Assembly (NCBI GenBank): GCA_031267825.1 | Contig: JAIRYJ010000012.1 | Coordinates: 46,741 to 110,740 of the forward strand | Length of the DNA stretch: 64,000 bases | Source of the DNA: Bifidobacteriaceae bacterium | GTDB taxonomy: Bacteria > Actinomycetota > Actinomycetes > Actinomycetales > WQXJ01 | Reading direction: 5' to 3' | In this document: piece by piece, positions 1 to 7,684 of the stretch | Numbering within the stretch: position 1 is the stretch's first letter | Layout of the letters: each line of letters opens with the position of its first letter | Position numbers and translations under genes: made by a program | Notes under the pieces: model-generated | The model's database searches: none | The model's input: only the letters and a program-made list of their open reading frames with translations | Told to the model about the DNA's origin: nothing

Positions 1-280
1 CCTGATTGGTGCGTTAGCGTCTATTGTTGAACGTGGGATGCGCGAGGCAGCCAATGGTCCCTCCCGAAGTGTAAGATGCACGCGGCGCAGCGCTGAGTCT
101 CAGACTTTGAGTGGGCATGAGGCACAGAACGGCGCAAGGAGCTAGCCTAGTCCGGAATCCTAGCTTTGTCTAGGGGCTACTTAAGAGGCGGTCTCGGCCC
201 GTCATATGCTCGGGCCTTTGGCGGACGATGCCGTCTAGTTGGTTGGCGTTTTCTCGCCTAGTTTCCTGCCAGGCGGCAGG
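1..280. other. Intergenic region downstream of pilC
   Basis: I find no convincing gene here. Two inverted repeats are visible. One at 196-216 has a 6-bp GC stem (GGCCCG/CGGGCC) with a 9-nt loop, followed by TTT on the plus strand. The other at 267-280 (CCTGCC/GGCAGG) lies just after the pilC stop. A copy of the recurrent motif CGGCATCGTCC (minus orientation) sits at 223-233. The region probably holds the end of the pilus operon transcript, but no T-tract follows either hairpin on the minus strand. Confidence 0.5.
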
Positions 281-1495
281 TCATTCAACCGAAGTCGATA
301 GCTGGAAGATCGGCAGGTAGAGCGAGATCAGGATGGCACCGACGATCGAACCGACCATGACAATCAGGACCGGTTCAATGATTGAGGTGATTGAGGCTGT
401 GGCGGCTTCAACCTCGTCGTCATAGAACTCGGCGACCTTTTCTAGCATGGTGTCGAGTGCGCCCGCGTCTTCACCGACCGCCACCATGCGGGAGATCATC
501 GGGCCGAAGATCGGCTCTTCGGAGATCGCTTTGCCCAGGGCGGACCCGGTCACGACTTTCTCCTTGACCCGGTCTACCGCTTGGGTGATGACCACGTTAC
601 CGGCTGTTTCGCCAACAATTCCGAGCGTTTGGACAATCGGCACACCAACTCGGCTCATGGTGGCGATTGATCGTGACAGCCGGGCGAGCGCGACTTTCTG
701 CATCAGGCCGCCCATGATGGGGGCTTTCAGTTTGAGTGGATCGAGCTTTTCCCGGACTGCCAGGTCGTTGTGGTGGTTACGCCACCACCACAGGCCGAGC
801 AGTACTAAGACCAGCAGCGGGCCACCGGCGTACTTCAGGAACTGTGACAGCGATACCAGAATCTGAGTTGGTAGTGGTAGTTCTTTGCCCAGGTCGGCGA
901 AGATCCCCTCGAACACCGGCACAATGAAAAGCAGCATCGCTATAACCACGACGACAGCGAAGATCAGCACCACTGTTGGGTAAACCATGGCTGATTTGAC
1001 GGCCCGGCGGAGTTTGAGTTCGGATTCGAGCTGGTCGGCGACTGATGTCAGGACGGCGTCAAGGTACCCGCCGGATTCACCGGAACGGATCATCGCTAGG
1101 ACCACTGGGCTGAACACTTTGGAGTGTTTGGATAGGGCGTCACCTAGGGTGGAACCCGTTTCGACGTCGCCGGCGACTTCCCGTAAGACTTTTTGTAGAG
1201 CCGGTGAAGACGCTTGTTCCGAAATGGCGGACAGCGACTGGAGCAGTGATAAACCGGCGCTGACCATGGTGGCTAGCTGCCGGATGCAAACCGCGACGTC
1301 TTTTGGTCGGACGGTGTTGCCGCCAAGGTTGATTTCGCGGTTCAGGCCGGTGTTAGACACTTCATGAATGTCAATCGGTGTCATGCCGCCTTCCCGCAGG
1401 TGCCGGGCGACTGATTGTGTATCAGGCCCGTCAACTTTGCCGGTGCGGGTTGATCCCGCCACTATGACGGTGTATTCGAAGGTTTTTGTCGCCAT
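281..1495 (-). CDS. pilC: Type IV pilus inner-membrane platform protein PilC
   Basis: This 404-residue protein belongs to the T2SSF/PilC family, the polytopic platform on which the PilB and PilT motors act. Two T2SSF-type repeats are visible, at about residues 65-190 and 265-395. Each contains a Gly-rich GxxL...S core followed by hydrophobic helices; membrane segments are at roughly 171-195, 222-240 and 375-397. Length and architecture are normal for the family. The ATG at 1495 lies six bases after the pilT stop, consistent with the last gene of a co-transcribed PilB-PilT-PilC set. The function is inferred from family and context; the family call is secure. Confidence 0.95.
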   Translation of the reverse strand: MATKTFEYTVIVAGSTRTGKVDGPDTQSVARHLREGGMTPIDIHEVSNTGLNREINLGGNTVRPKDVAVCIRQLATMVSAGLSLLQSLSAISEQASSPALQKVLREVAGDVETGSTLGDALSKHSKVFSPVVLAMIRSGESGGYLDAVLTSVADQLESELKLRRAVKSAMVYPTVVLIFAVVVVIAMLLFIVPVFEGIFADLGKELPLPTQILVSLSQFLKYAGGPLLVLVLLGLWWWRNHHNDLAVREKLDPLKLKAPIMGGLMQKVALARLSRSIATMSRVGVPIVQTLGIVGETAGNVVITQAVDRVKEKVVTGSALGKAISEEPIFGPMISRMVAVGEDAGALDTMLEKVAEFYDDEVEAATASITSIIEPVLIVMVGSIVGAILISLYLPIFQLSTSVE

Positions 1496-1501
1496 GGCGA
1501 A

Positions 1502-2653
1502 TCACATCCTGCCGAAGGGGTTGTTCAAACCTGAAGCACCTTGCTGGACACGGGTTGACCGGCCCAACAAGCGAGCGAACTCATCTGGCATGCGGGCGTT
1601 TTCGAGGCCTTCTTCAAAGGTGATGTCACCTTGCCGGACCAGGTCAGCGAGTGACTGGTCCAAGGTGTGCATGCCTTCTTCGCCGCCTGAGTGGAGGGCT
1701 GAATAGATTTGGTGCAATTTGTTTTCACGGATCATTGCCCTAATGGCGGGGGTGGCTCGCATCAGTTCGGTCGCTACCACCCGGCCCCGACCATCTGACC
1801 GGCGGCATAGTGTCTGTGATAGGACGCCTTGCAAGGTGATCGCTAGTTGTGACCGGATCTGGTCCTGATGGTAAGCATCGAATTGGTCCACCAGACGGTT
1901 GATTGATTGTGCCACCCCTTGGGTGTGCAGCGTGGCGAAGACCAAGTGACCGGTTTCAGCGGCCCGGAGGGCGGTTTCCATGGTTTCTCGGTCACGTAGC
2001 TCACCCACCAGGATGATGTCTGGGTCTTGCCGCAGAGCGTGTTTCAGGGCTTCGGCGAATGACATCGTGTCAACGCCAATTTCACGCTGGGCGACCAAGC
2101 AGCGGTTTGAGTTGTGTTGGAACTCAATCGGATCTTCGATCGTTAAGATGTGGCCTGACCGGGTCCGGTTAGCTAGGTCGATCACGGCCGCCAGGGTGGT
2201 TGATTTGCCGGAGCCGGTCGGCCCGCAAACCAGCACTAAGCCGCGCGGCAAACCGGCGAAGGTTTTGACAACCCCTGGGATGCGTAACTCTTCGAGTGGT
2301 TTGATCGTGTCCGGGATGACACGGAAGGCCGCCGCGATTGAGCCGCGGTCCCAGAACAGGTTGGCCCGGAACATCCGGCCTGACGGCACTTGGCAAGAGT
2401 AGTCAAGTTCTAGGGTGTCTTCGAATTTTTCCCGCTGAGTCCGGCTGAGCATTCCGATGAGCTGCTGGTATAGGACTTCTTCGCCTGGCGCGGTGAAACC
2501 TGGCAGTGGTGTTAGTTGGCCTGACATGCGCATGATTGGTGGCAGCAGGGCGGTCAGATGCAGGTCGGAAGCACCTCGCGCGGCTGCCTCTTCTAAAGCT
2601 TGAACCAGGTCAAGTGCTGTTTCCTCGCCATAAATGTCAGCATCAGCGCTCAT
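1502..2653 (-). CDS. pilT: Type IV pilus retraction ATPase PilT
   Basis: This is a 383-residue PilT-like hexameric ATPase expected to power pilus retraction. The Walker A motif GPTGSGKST is at about 144-152. Downstream are the Asp/His-box segments (VGELRDRET, ATLHTQG) and the PilT signature AIRAMIREN near residue 305, which distinguishes PilT from PilB. There is no tetracysteine zinc motif, as expected for PilT. Its start overlaps the pilB stop (ATGA), so the two are translationally coupled. A retraction ATPase implies that these pili are dynamic (twitching, DNA uptake or surface sensing) and not static fimbriae. Which of these applies cannot be read from the sequence. Confidence 0.95.
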   Translation of the reverse strand: MSADADIYGEETALDLVQALEEAAARGASDLHLTALLPPIMRMSGQLTPLPGFTAPGEEVLYQQLIGMLSRTQREKFEDTLELDYSCQVPSGRMFRANLFWDRGSIAAAFRVIPDTIKPLEELRIPGVVKTFAGLPRGLVLVCGPTGSGKSTTLAAVIDLANRTRSGHILTIEDPIEFQHNSNRCLVAQREIGVDTMSFAEALKHALRQDPDIILVGELRDRETMETALRAAETGHLVFATLHTQGVAQSINRLVDQFDAYHQDQIRSQLAITLQGVLSQTLCRRSDGRGRVVATELMRATPAIRAMIRENKLHQIYSALHSGGEEGMHTLDQSLADLVRQGDITFEEGLENARMPDEFARLLGRSTRVQQGASGLNNPFGRM

Positions 2654-4329
2654 GCCACTACCCTCAGCAGTTCTTCAATTGACGTTTGGCCTTGCGCCAC
2701 TTTGGCCCAGCCATCTTGGCGCAATGAGATCATGCCTTGTTCGCGGGCCAGCTCATCGATCTCACGGGTTGATTTTCGCAAGGCGGTCAGGTGTTCCAGT
2801 TCTTTGGTCACAGTCATGACTTCATGAACCGCTAAGCGGCCTTTGAATCCGGTGCTGGCGCAAGCTGAGCAACCGACTGGGCGGTAAAGCTGCGGTGGTG
2901 GTGGTTCACGGAAAATCCAGTCAGCCCGCAACAAGTCCATTTCAACATCAGTTGGTGTGTAGGGTTCACGGCACCGTTCGCAGAGCCGCCGGGCGAGACG
3001 TTGAGCGACTACGCAGTCCAGGGCTGAGGCGACCAGGAACGGTTCGATTCCCATTTCAATTAACCGGGTGACAGCTGATGGGGCGTCGTTGGTGTGCAAG
3101 GTGGATAACACCAGGTGGCCGGTCAGAGCTGACTCGACAGCGATCTGGGCGGTTTCACCGTCACGGATCTCACCGACTAGCACCACGTCAGGGTCAGCCC
3201 GCAGGATGGAGCGCAGCGCCGCCGCGAAGGTCAGGCCAGCTTTCGGGTTGACCTGGATCTGGTTGATGCCTGTCATGCGGTATTCGACTGGGTCTTCAAT
3301 TGTGATGACGTTGACCTCTGGCCGGGCTATTTCACGCAGTGTGGCGTAAAGCGTGGTTGATTTACCGGAACCGGTTGGGCCGGTCGCCAGGATCATGCCG
3401 TAGGGCCTGATGTAGGCCGCTCGGTAACGTTCGAAAGATGTTTCTGAGAAGGACAGTTTGCGCAGATCAACTTGGACGGCTGAAGTGTTGAGGATACGCA
3501 TGACAACCTTTTCGCCCCAAACTGTCGGTAGGGTCGCGACACGTAGGTCGACATCGTTGTTGTCAACGTTGACGGAGATGCGGCCGTCTTGTGGTTTGCG
3601 CCGTTCAGCGATGTCAATATCAGCCATGATTTTGATACGGGATATGACTTGCGACTGGATTGTTTTCGGGGCGCTTTGCATTTCATGTAACACACCGTCA
3701 ATCCGGTAGCGCACCCGCAGGTCGAACTCTTCTGGTTCGAGGTGAATATCGGAGCAGCCGTCATGGATGGCTTGCGAAATCAGCAGGTGAACCCAGCGCA
3801 CCACCGGTGAGTCTTCTTGGACAACGTCAACTACGGTGGCCGACGATTGCCGTTCCTCGTCGCGGGCTGAAGAGTCAAGTGACTGGCCAATTGAGTCAAT
3901 CTCAGAATCGGACCGAACGTAGCGCCGGATCGCCCGGTCAAGGGCTCCGCGTTCAGCTACTACAGCGATGACTGTGGCTCCAAGATAGGAGCGGACGTCA
4001 TCAATCGCCACAATGTTGCCTGGCTCCGCCATGGCGACCACGACTGAGTCGTTTTCCCGGGCGATTGGCAACAGCATGTGCCGACGGCAGATCGCGCCCG
4101 GCACTGAACCAGCCACCCGCTGATCTACTGGGAACATGTCAAGGTCAACGAAGCGCAGGCCGGCCGCTTCAGCCAGAACCGGGATGAGGTCCTCCTCGCG
4201 CAGAGCGCCACTGTTGACTAGCGCCTGACCCAAGGTGACGCCATCGGCCACCTGCGCCCGGTTGGCTTGGTCTAGTTGAGCTTGCGAGACCAACCCGCGT
4301 GACAGCAGGGTTTGTTCTAAGGCGCTCAT
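2650..4329 (-). CDS. pilB: Type IV pilus assembly ATPase PilB
   Basis: This 559-residue GspE/PilB-family motor polymerises pilin. An N-terminal GSPII_E_N-type domain spans about 1-140 and is followed by the ATPase core. Walker A GPTGSGKST is at about 317-325, the Walker B/Asp box DPDVVLVGEIRD lies near 380-391, and the His box LSTLHTNDA near 408-416. A tetracysteine zinc-binding motif is intact (Cys 450, 453, 487 and 490). The start overlaps the stop of the upstream PAS-domain gene (ATGA). Length is typical for PilB. The N-terminal domain is the usual c-di-GMP or partner-binding region in other PilB proteins, but I cannot judge ligand binding from the sequence. Confidence 0.95.
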   Translation of the reverse strand: MSALEQTLLSRGLVSQAQLDQANRAQVADGVTLGQALVNSGALREEDLIPVLAEAAGLRFVDLDMFPVDQRVAGSVPGAICRRHMLLPIARENDSVVVAMAEPGNIVAIDDVRSYLGATVIAVVAERGALDRAIRRYVRSDSEIDSIGQSLDSSARDEERQSSATVVDVVQEDSPVVRWVHLLISQAIHDGCSDIHLEPEEFDLRVRYRIDGVLHEMQSAPKTIQSQVISRIKIMADIDIAERRKPQDGRISVNVDNNDVDLRVATLPTVWGEKVVMRILNTSAVQVDLRKLSFSETSFERYRAAYIRPYGMILATGPTGSGKSTTLYATLREIARPEVNVITIEDPVEYRMTGINQIQVNPKAGLTFAAALRSILRADPDVVLVGEIRDGETAQIAVESALTGHLVLSTLHTNDAPSAVTRLIEMGIEPFLVASALDCVVAQRLARRLCERCREPYTPTDVEMDLLRADWIFREPPPPQLYRPVGCSACASTGFKGRLAVHEVMTVTKELEHLTALRKSTREIDELAREQGMISLRQDGWAKVAQGQTSIEELLRVVA

Positions 4330-5747
4330 CGCACTCCCCTCGGCATAGCCAGGCCCACTGAGTTGAAAACCGCTTGGGTGTGTTCGTAGTTGTCACGGAT
4401 CATATTGCGTGACGCCATGTTGATGCGGCCAAGGATTTCTTCCATTGGTAACCGGTCAAATGGCCGTGACTCGCTGACGCAGGCTCTAGCTAAGGCGCGC
4501 AGCACGTTGAGTTCTTCATGTGACCGGTTGAGTTGTTCGTCGATCGGCCCAACTAGTGGCCCTAACTGGGCTGAAACACCAAAGCGTGGCACTTGGATGC
4601 GCCAGTTGGTGAGGAACTTTTGGAACTGGGTCAGATGGGATCCGGCTGATTCAACTTGGGTGCCGACTTCACTGAGGACACCTTGGGCGCCTTCCAGGCC
4701 GGAGGCGACCGCTTCAACATCATCAGCTAAGGCGTAGCACAGTAACGGCACGTATAGGAAACCTTCTGGCGGAGCGAAACCGTCAAGTGTTTCAAGGGCG
4801 AAGTTGATCACCATGTCGTTGTGTAGCTGGGCTAAAGCGATCCGGAAACGTAACTCCATAACGCCTAAGCGGACCTGTGATAGCCGGTCCGGCAGTGGTG
4901 TTATGACACGTTCCGCGCCGGCTCCGACTTGTGTCATGGCGTTGGCGGTCGAGGCGAGGATCGGTGCGTTGGCCGCTACATGTTCTGACGCGCTGAGTGA
5001 TACTTGGGTGACTTGAGCTAGCCGGGCTACCGTACCGCCAAGCTGTGACGCGCCGCCTTGCAGCGCTTCAGCTAGCTGCTGCAAAGAGTCAAGCCGTCCC
5101 AGCAGGTCACCGATTAGTTCATCCATGGCGACAGCGTTGTTCAAAATGTCAGCGATATCACCGTGGGCTTCTGGCCGGTAGGTCCGCCGGGCTGACAGTG
5201 ACACCCGGGTTTGGGTTTCAGCTGGCAGTGCTGTGTACATGAACTCGTCATAGGACGGGAATCCGGCATCAGCTAGCATCCCGGCTAGGGCTGTCAGGCC
5301 AGCTGTGGCGGTTTGGGACCGGTTAGCGCCGCGACGTTTGGCGTCTTCTTCGATCGGTAGGGCCTGGCCGTAGAGTGACAGGGCCGCGTCCCACAGTGGT
5401 TCGAACCGTGGTGAGGACCGGACCGATAGGAAACCACTGCCCATCGGTGTGACGGTGGCGAACACTTGGTAATCGAACCCGTCTTTAGCCAGGTTCTTGA
5501 CATAGGCGGCGAATGGTTTACCGCCTAGCAGCGTGTCCCACATTAGTTTGAAGGCGCCGCCTGGCATTAAGGGGTTGCGGATCAGGTTGTGTGGCGCCCC
5601 CATCAATTCCTCGCGCGGAAAAGCCGATAACCGGGCGAACACGCTATTCGCCGCGGTGATCACGCCTTTCCTGTCGGTGCAGGAGAAGAACAGTTCGTCT
5701 ACACCGACGCGCCGTTCTTGACCGATGCGAGATTTGCGATCAAGCAT
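4326..5747 (-). CDS. PAS-domain soluble signalling protein with MCP-like coiled coil
   Basis: This 473-residue protein has no membrane segment. The N-terminus (about 15-115) is a PAS domain of the Aer type: FFSCTDRKGVITAAN is followed by EELMGAPHNLIRNP and then the FGF-like core. In Aer, PAS domains of this kind bind FAD and report redox state. The remainder (about 180-440) is a long Ala/Leu-rich helical region reminiscent of chemoreceptor signalling helices, but I see no canonical MCP hairpin tip. It overlaps the GTPase gene (8 nt) and pilB (4 nt), which places it between the conservon GTPase and the pilus motors. A role as an input sensor for pilus control is inferred. Confidence 0.75.
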   Translation of the reverse strand: MLDRKSRIGQERRVGVDELFFSCTDRKGVITAANSVFARLSAFPREELMGAPHNLIRNPLMPGGAFKLMWDTLLGGKPFAAYVKNLAKDGFDYQVFATVTPMGSGFLSVRSSPRFEPLWDAALSLYGQALPIEEDAKRRGANRSQTATAGLTALAGMLADAGFPSYDEFMYTALPAETQTRVSLSARRTYRPEAHGDIADILNNAVAMDELIGDLLGRLDSLQQLAEALQGGASQLGGTVARLAQVTQVSLSASEHVAANAPILASTANAMTQVGAGAERVITPLPDRLSQVRLGVMELRFRIALAQLHNDMVINFALETLDGFAPPEGFLYVPLLCYALADDVEAVASGLEGAQGVLSEVGTQVESAGSHLTQFQKFLTNWRIQVPRFGVSAQLGPLVGPIDEQLNRSHEELNVLRALARACVSESRPFDRLPMEEILGRINMASRNMIRDNYEHTQAVFNSVGLAMPRGVR

Positions 5748-6345
5748 TGCGTAGCCGATCCATCGCCACCCTAACCACGGCGACTAGGGCTTGTTTGGCG
5801 GCTTCTTTGGAGCGCGCGTCAGAGTACATCACTGGGATGTCCGGGCCGACAGCTAAAGCGTCACGGACATCTTCTAGGGTATGTCGCGCTATTCCGTCGA
5901 AGCAGTTTATTACCACCACGAATGGGATGTTTCGTGATTCGAAATAGTCAACCGCGGTGAATCCTTGGTCTAGCCGGTCGGTGTCAACTAGGACCACAGC
6001 GCCGATCGCGCCACGGACTAAGTCATCCCACATGAATAGGAAACGCTCTTGGCCGGGTGTGCCAAATAGGTAAAGCCAAAGTGATTCACCTAATGCTATC
6101 CGCCCAAAGTCCATCGCCACGGTGGTGGTTTCTTTTTGGGCGGCCCGGCGGCCGGCATCATCAACACCTAATGAGTGTTCTGTCATGTCGGCTTCAGTAT
6201 TGAGCGGTTCTATGTCCGAGACCGCGCCAATGAACGTGGTTTTACCAACTGCGAAACCGCCGGCCACCACGATCTTGACCACGGTGGGAGGCTTGGGGTG
6301 AGTCACGGCGCCTCCTTGGCTCTGCTCATAGCTCGGATATTGCAT
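5740..6345 (-). CDS. Conservon small GTPase (CvnD/MglA-like)
   Basis: This 201-residue Ras-superfamily-like protein is of the type found in actinobacterial conservons (CvnD). The P-loop GGFAVGKTT is at about 29-37, the G3 segment GTPGQ at 95-99, and a non-canonical G4 NCFD near 147-150 replaces NKxD, as is usual in this family. The closest well-studied analogue is Myxococcus MglA, which works with the roadblock protein MglB. The ATG at 6345 overlaps the DUF742 gene by 20 nt. An alternative GTG at 6306 follows a strong AAGGAGG and may be the true start. No membrane segment is present; it probably acts at the inner face of the membrane with its partners. Confidence 0.85.
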   Translation of the reverse strand: MQYPSYEQSQGGAVTHPKPPTVVKIVVAGGFAVGKTTFIGAVSDIEPLNTEADMTEHSLGVDDAGRRAAQKETTTVAMDFGRIALGESLWLYLFGTPGQERFLFMWDDLVRGAIGAVVLVDTDRLDQGFTAVDYFESRNIPFVVVINCFDGIARHTLEDVRDALAVGPDIPVMYSDARSKEAAKQALVAVVRVAMDRLRNA

Positions 6346-7168
6346 TTAGAACACTCTCCAGTAGTTCCAAGGTTTGTTCGCGGGTTACGGCGCCGCCGGC
6401 GTTGATCCCGCCTCCGGCTCCGGCCACAGTGTCATGTACCAGCAGGACACCAGATTCAGCCAGGTCCGAGACCAGCACTTTGACCACGCCGACCGGTAGT
6501 TTGAGGTGAGCGGACACCTCCGCGACGGTCAAATAGGTTGAAGCGATTTGCCGGACTATGGCTAGTTCTTCGGGCGATAAGCTTTTGCCCTTTTCAGCTA
6601 ACCATTGCTGGTTAGCGACTTCCAGAATCGATTCGAGACGGGTGTCGGTTGAGGCTTGGGTGCGTCCCCGCGTGACTACGAAGGGACGCACTGATGAGAC
6701 GTCTTCGCCAGGTGGTGGTGGTTCGGCTTTGCGTGGGGTGGCGGTTCTTTGCGGGATTGGTTGCGGCGCGGCTGGCGGCGGCGCGGCGGCGGCGGGGGTT
6801 TGGGTTGGCGTGGCGGGTTCGTCACCGTAGCGTCTTTGCGCCGGGTTGGACGATGCCGTCCCACCAGTTCCGTCAGCCGCCAGGCTAGGTCGCCTCCCAG
6901 CTGGTCCTTGACGGGTCATGGCTTGAGCCCGATGGGTTTGGCCGGTGACGGCCGCCGCGGCCACATTGGGCCCGGCCCGGCGCGGTTGGATCGCCTCGAC
7001 GCTGCCGCTGCCGGGATGGGTTTGACGGGTCGTCCGTTGGCTGGCCGCATGGGCCGCACTGGGGTCTTCACCGGGGGCCGGCACAGGAATATGGGCCGGC
7101 CCGGTGAGTGACTCCAGGGCCGATTCGTTGTGGCGGCCGTGGTGGCCGCCCATCGGCTCCGGTGTCAC
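6326..7168 (-). CDS. DUF742 protein (CvnC-like)
   Basis: This 280-residue protein has two parts. The first ~165 residues are a Pro/Gln/Ala/Thr-rich, probably disordered region. The C-terminal ~110 residues match the DUF742 family, with the helix-turn-helix-like stretch LTVAEVSAHLKLPVGVVKVL and then DLAESGVLLVH. DUF742 proteins are the third component of conservons and are thought to form a complex with the roadblock and GTPase proteins. The start is a GTG overlapping the roadblock stop (GTGA). The linker carries one copy of the recurrent CGGCATCGTCC motif (6848-6858). The N-terminal extension is much longer than in compact DUF742 proteins. Confidence 0.85.
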   Translation of the reverse strand: MTPEPMGGHHGRHNESALESLTGPAHIPVPAPGEDPSAAHAASQRTTRQTHPGSGSVEAIQPRRAGPNVAAAAVTGQTHRAQAMTRQGPAGRRPSLAADGTGGTASSNPAQRRYGDEPATPTQTPAAAAPPPAAPQPIPQRTATPRKAEPPPPGEDVSSVRPFVVTRGRTQASTDTRLESILEVANQQWLAEKGKSLSPEELAIVRQIASTYLTVAEVSAHLKLPVGVVKVLVSDLAESGVLLVHDTVAGAGGGINAGGAVTREQTLELLESVLNAISEL

Positions 7169-7620
7169 ATCGCACCCCGGACGGTCCCAGTAGTTGGCAG
7201 CGAGTCACGCATCTGGGCGATCAGCGCCGGTGTGAGGAAGGTTTCAGCCCGGCCGACCAGTGTGGCCATCTCATAGCCAACTAAGCCGACGTCTGAGTCT
7301 GGTTCGCACAGTACCGCCAGAACGGAACCGTTCGAGATCGACATCAGCATGACGAAGCCTTCTTCATATTCGATGACTGATTGGCGGTCACGTCCTATGC
7401 CTAGTTCACGTCCGGCGCCCCGCGCCAGGGAGGACATTCCGGAGCAGATCGCTGCCATGATGTCTCCCACAGTCCGGTCGGCTCCGCCGGACATGGTCAT
7501 CAGCAGGCCATCGGCGCTGACTACCACACCTAGCCGGGCGCCAGGAGTCGAGCGGACGAACGAGTCAAGGAGCCAGGTCAGGTCCTGCCTGTTCTCTCCG
7601 TGCTGGTAGTTGGTGGTCAT
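7165..7620 (-). CDS. Roadblock/LC7 domain protein (CvnB/MglB-like)
   Basis: This is a 151-residue single-domain roadblock/LC7 protein. The sequence runs LTWLLDSFVRSTPGARLGVV, then SADGLLM, then GAGRELGIG. These are the hallmarks of actinobacterial conservon roadblock proteins. Roadblock proteins such as MglB act as GTPase-activating or scaffolding partners of MglA-type GTPases. The ATG at 7620 is chosen because AAGGAGG lies six bases upstream; an open frame continues upstream but would begin inside the kinase gene. It is coupled by a GTGA overlap to the DUF742 gene. Confidence 0.88.
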   Translation of the reverse strand: MTTNYQHGENRQDLTWLLDSFVRSTPGARLGVVVSADGLLMTMSGGADRTVGDIMAAICSGMSSLARGAGRELGIGRDRQSVIEYEEGFVMLMSISNGSVLAVLCEPDSDVGLVGYEMATLVGRAETFLTPALIAQMRDSLPTTGTVRGAM

Positions 7621-7684
7621 CTGGTTCCTCCTTGAATGGGCAGGCCATCGGTCAATTGCGGCGTTGCGGGTGATCTGTTCATGC

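Noticed and set aside
196..219. Terminator of a plus-strand gene entering from the left edge
   Set aside because: The hairpin is followed by only TTT and there is no plus-strand open frame before it in the window.
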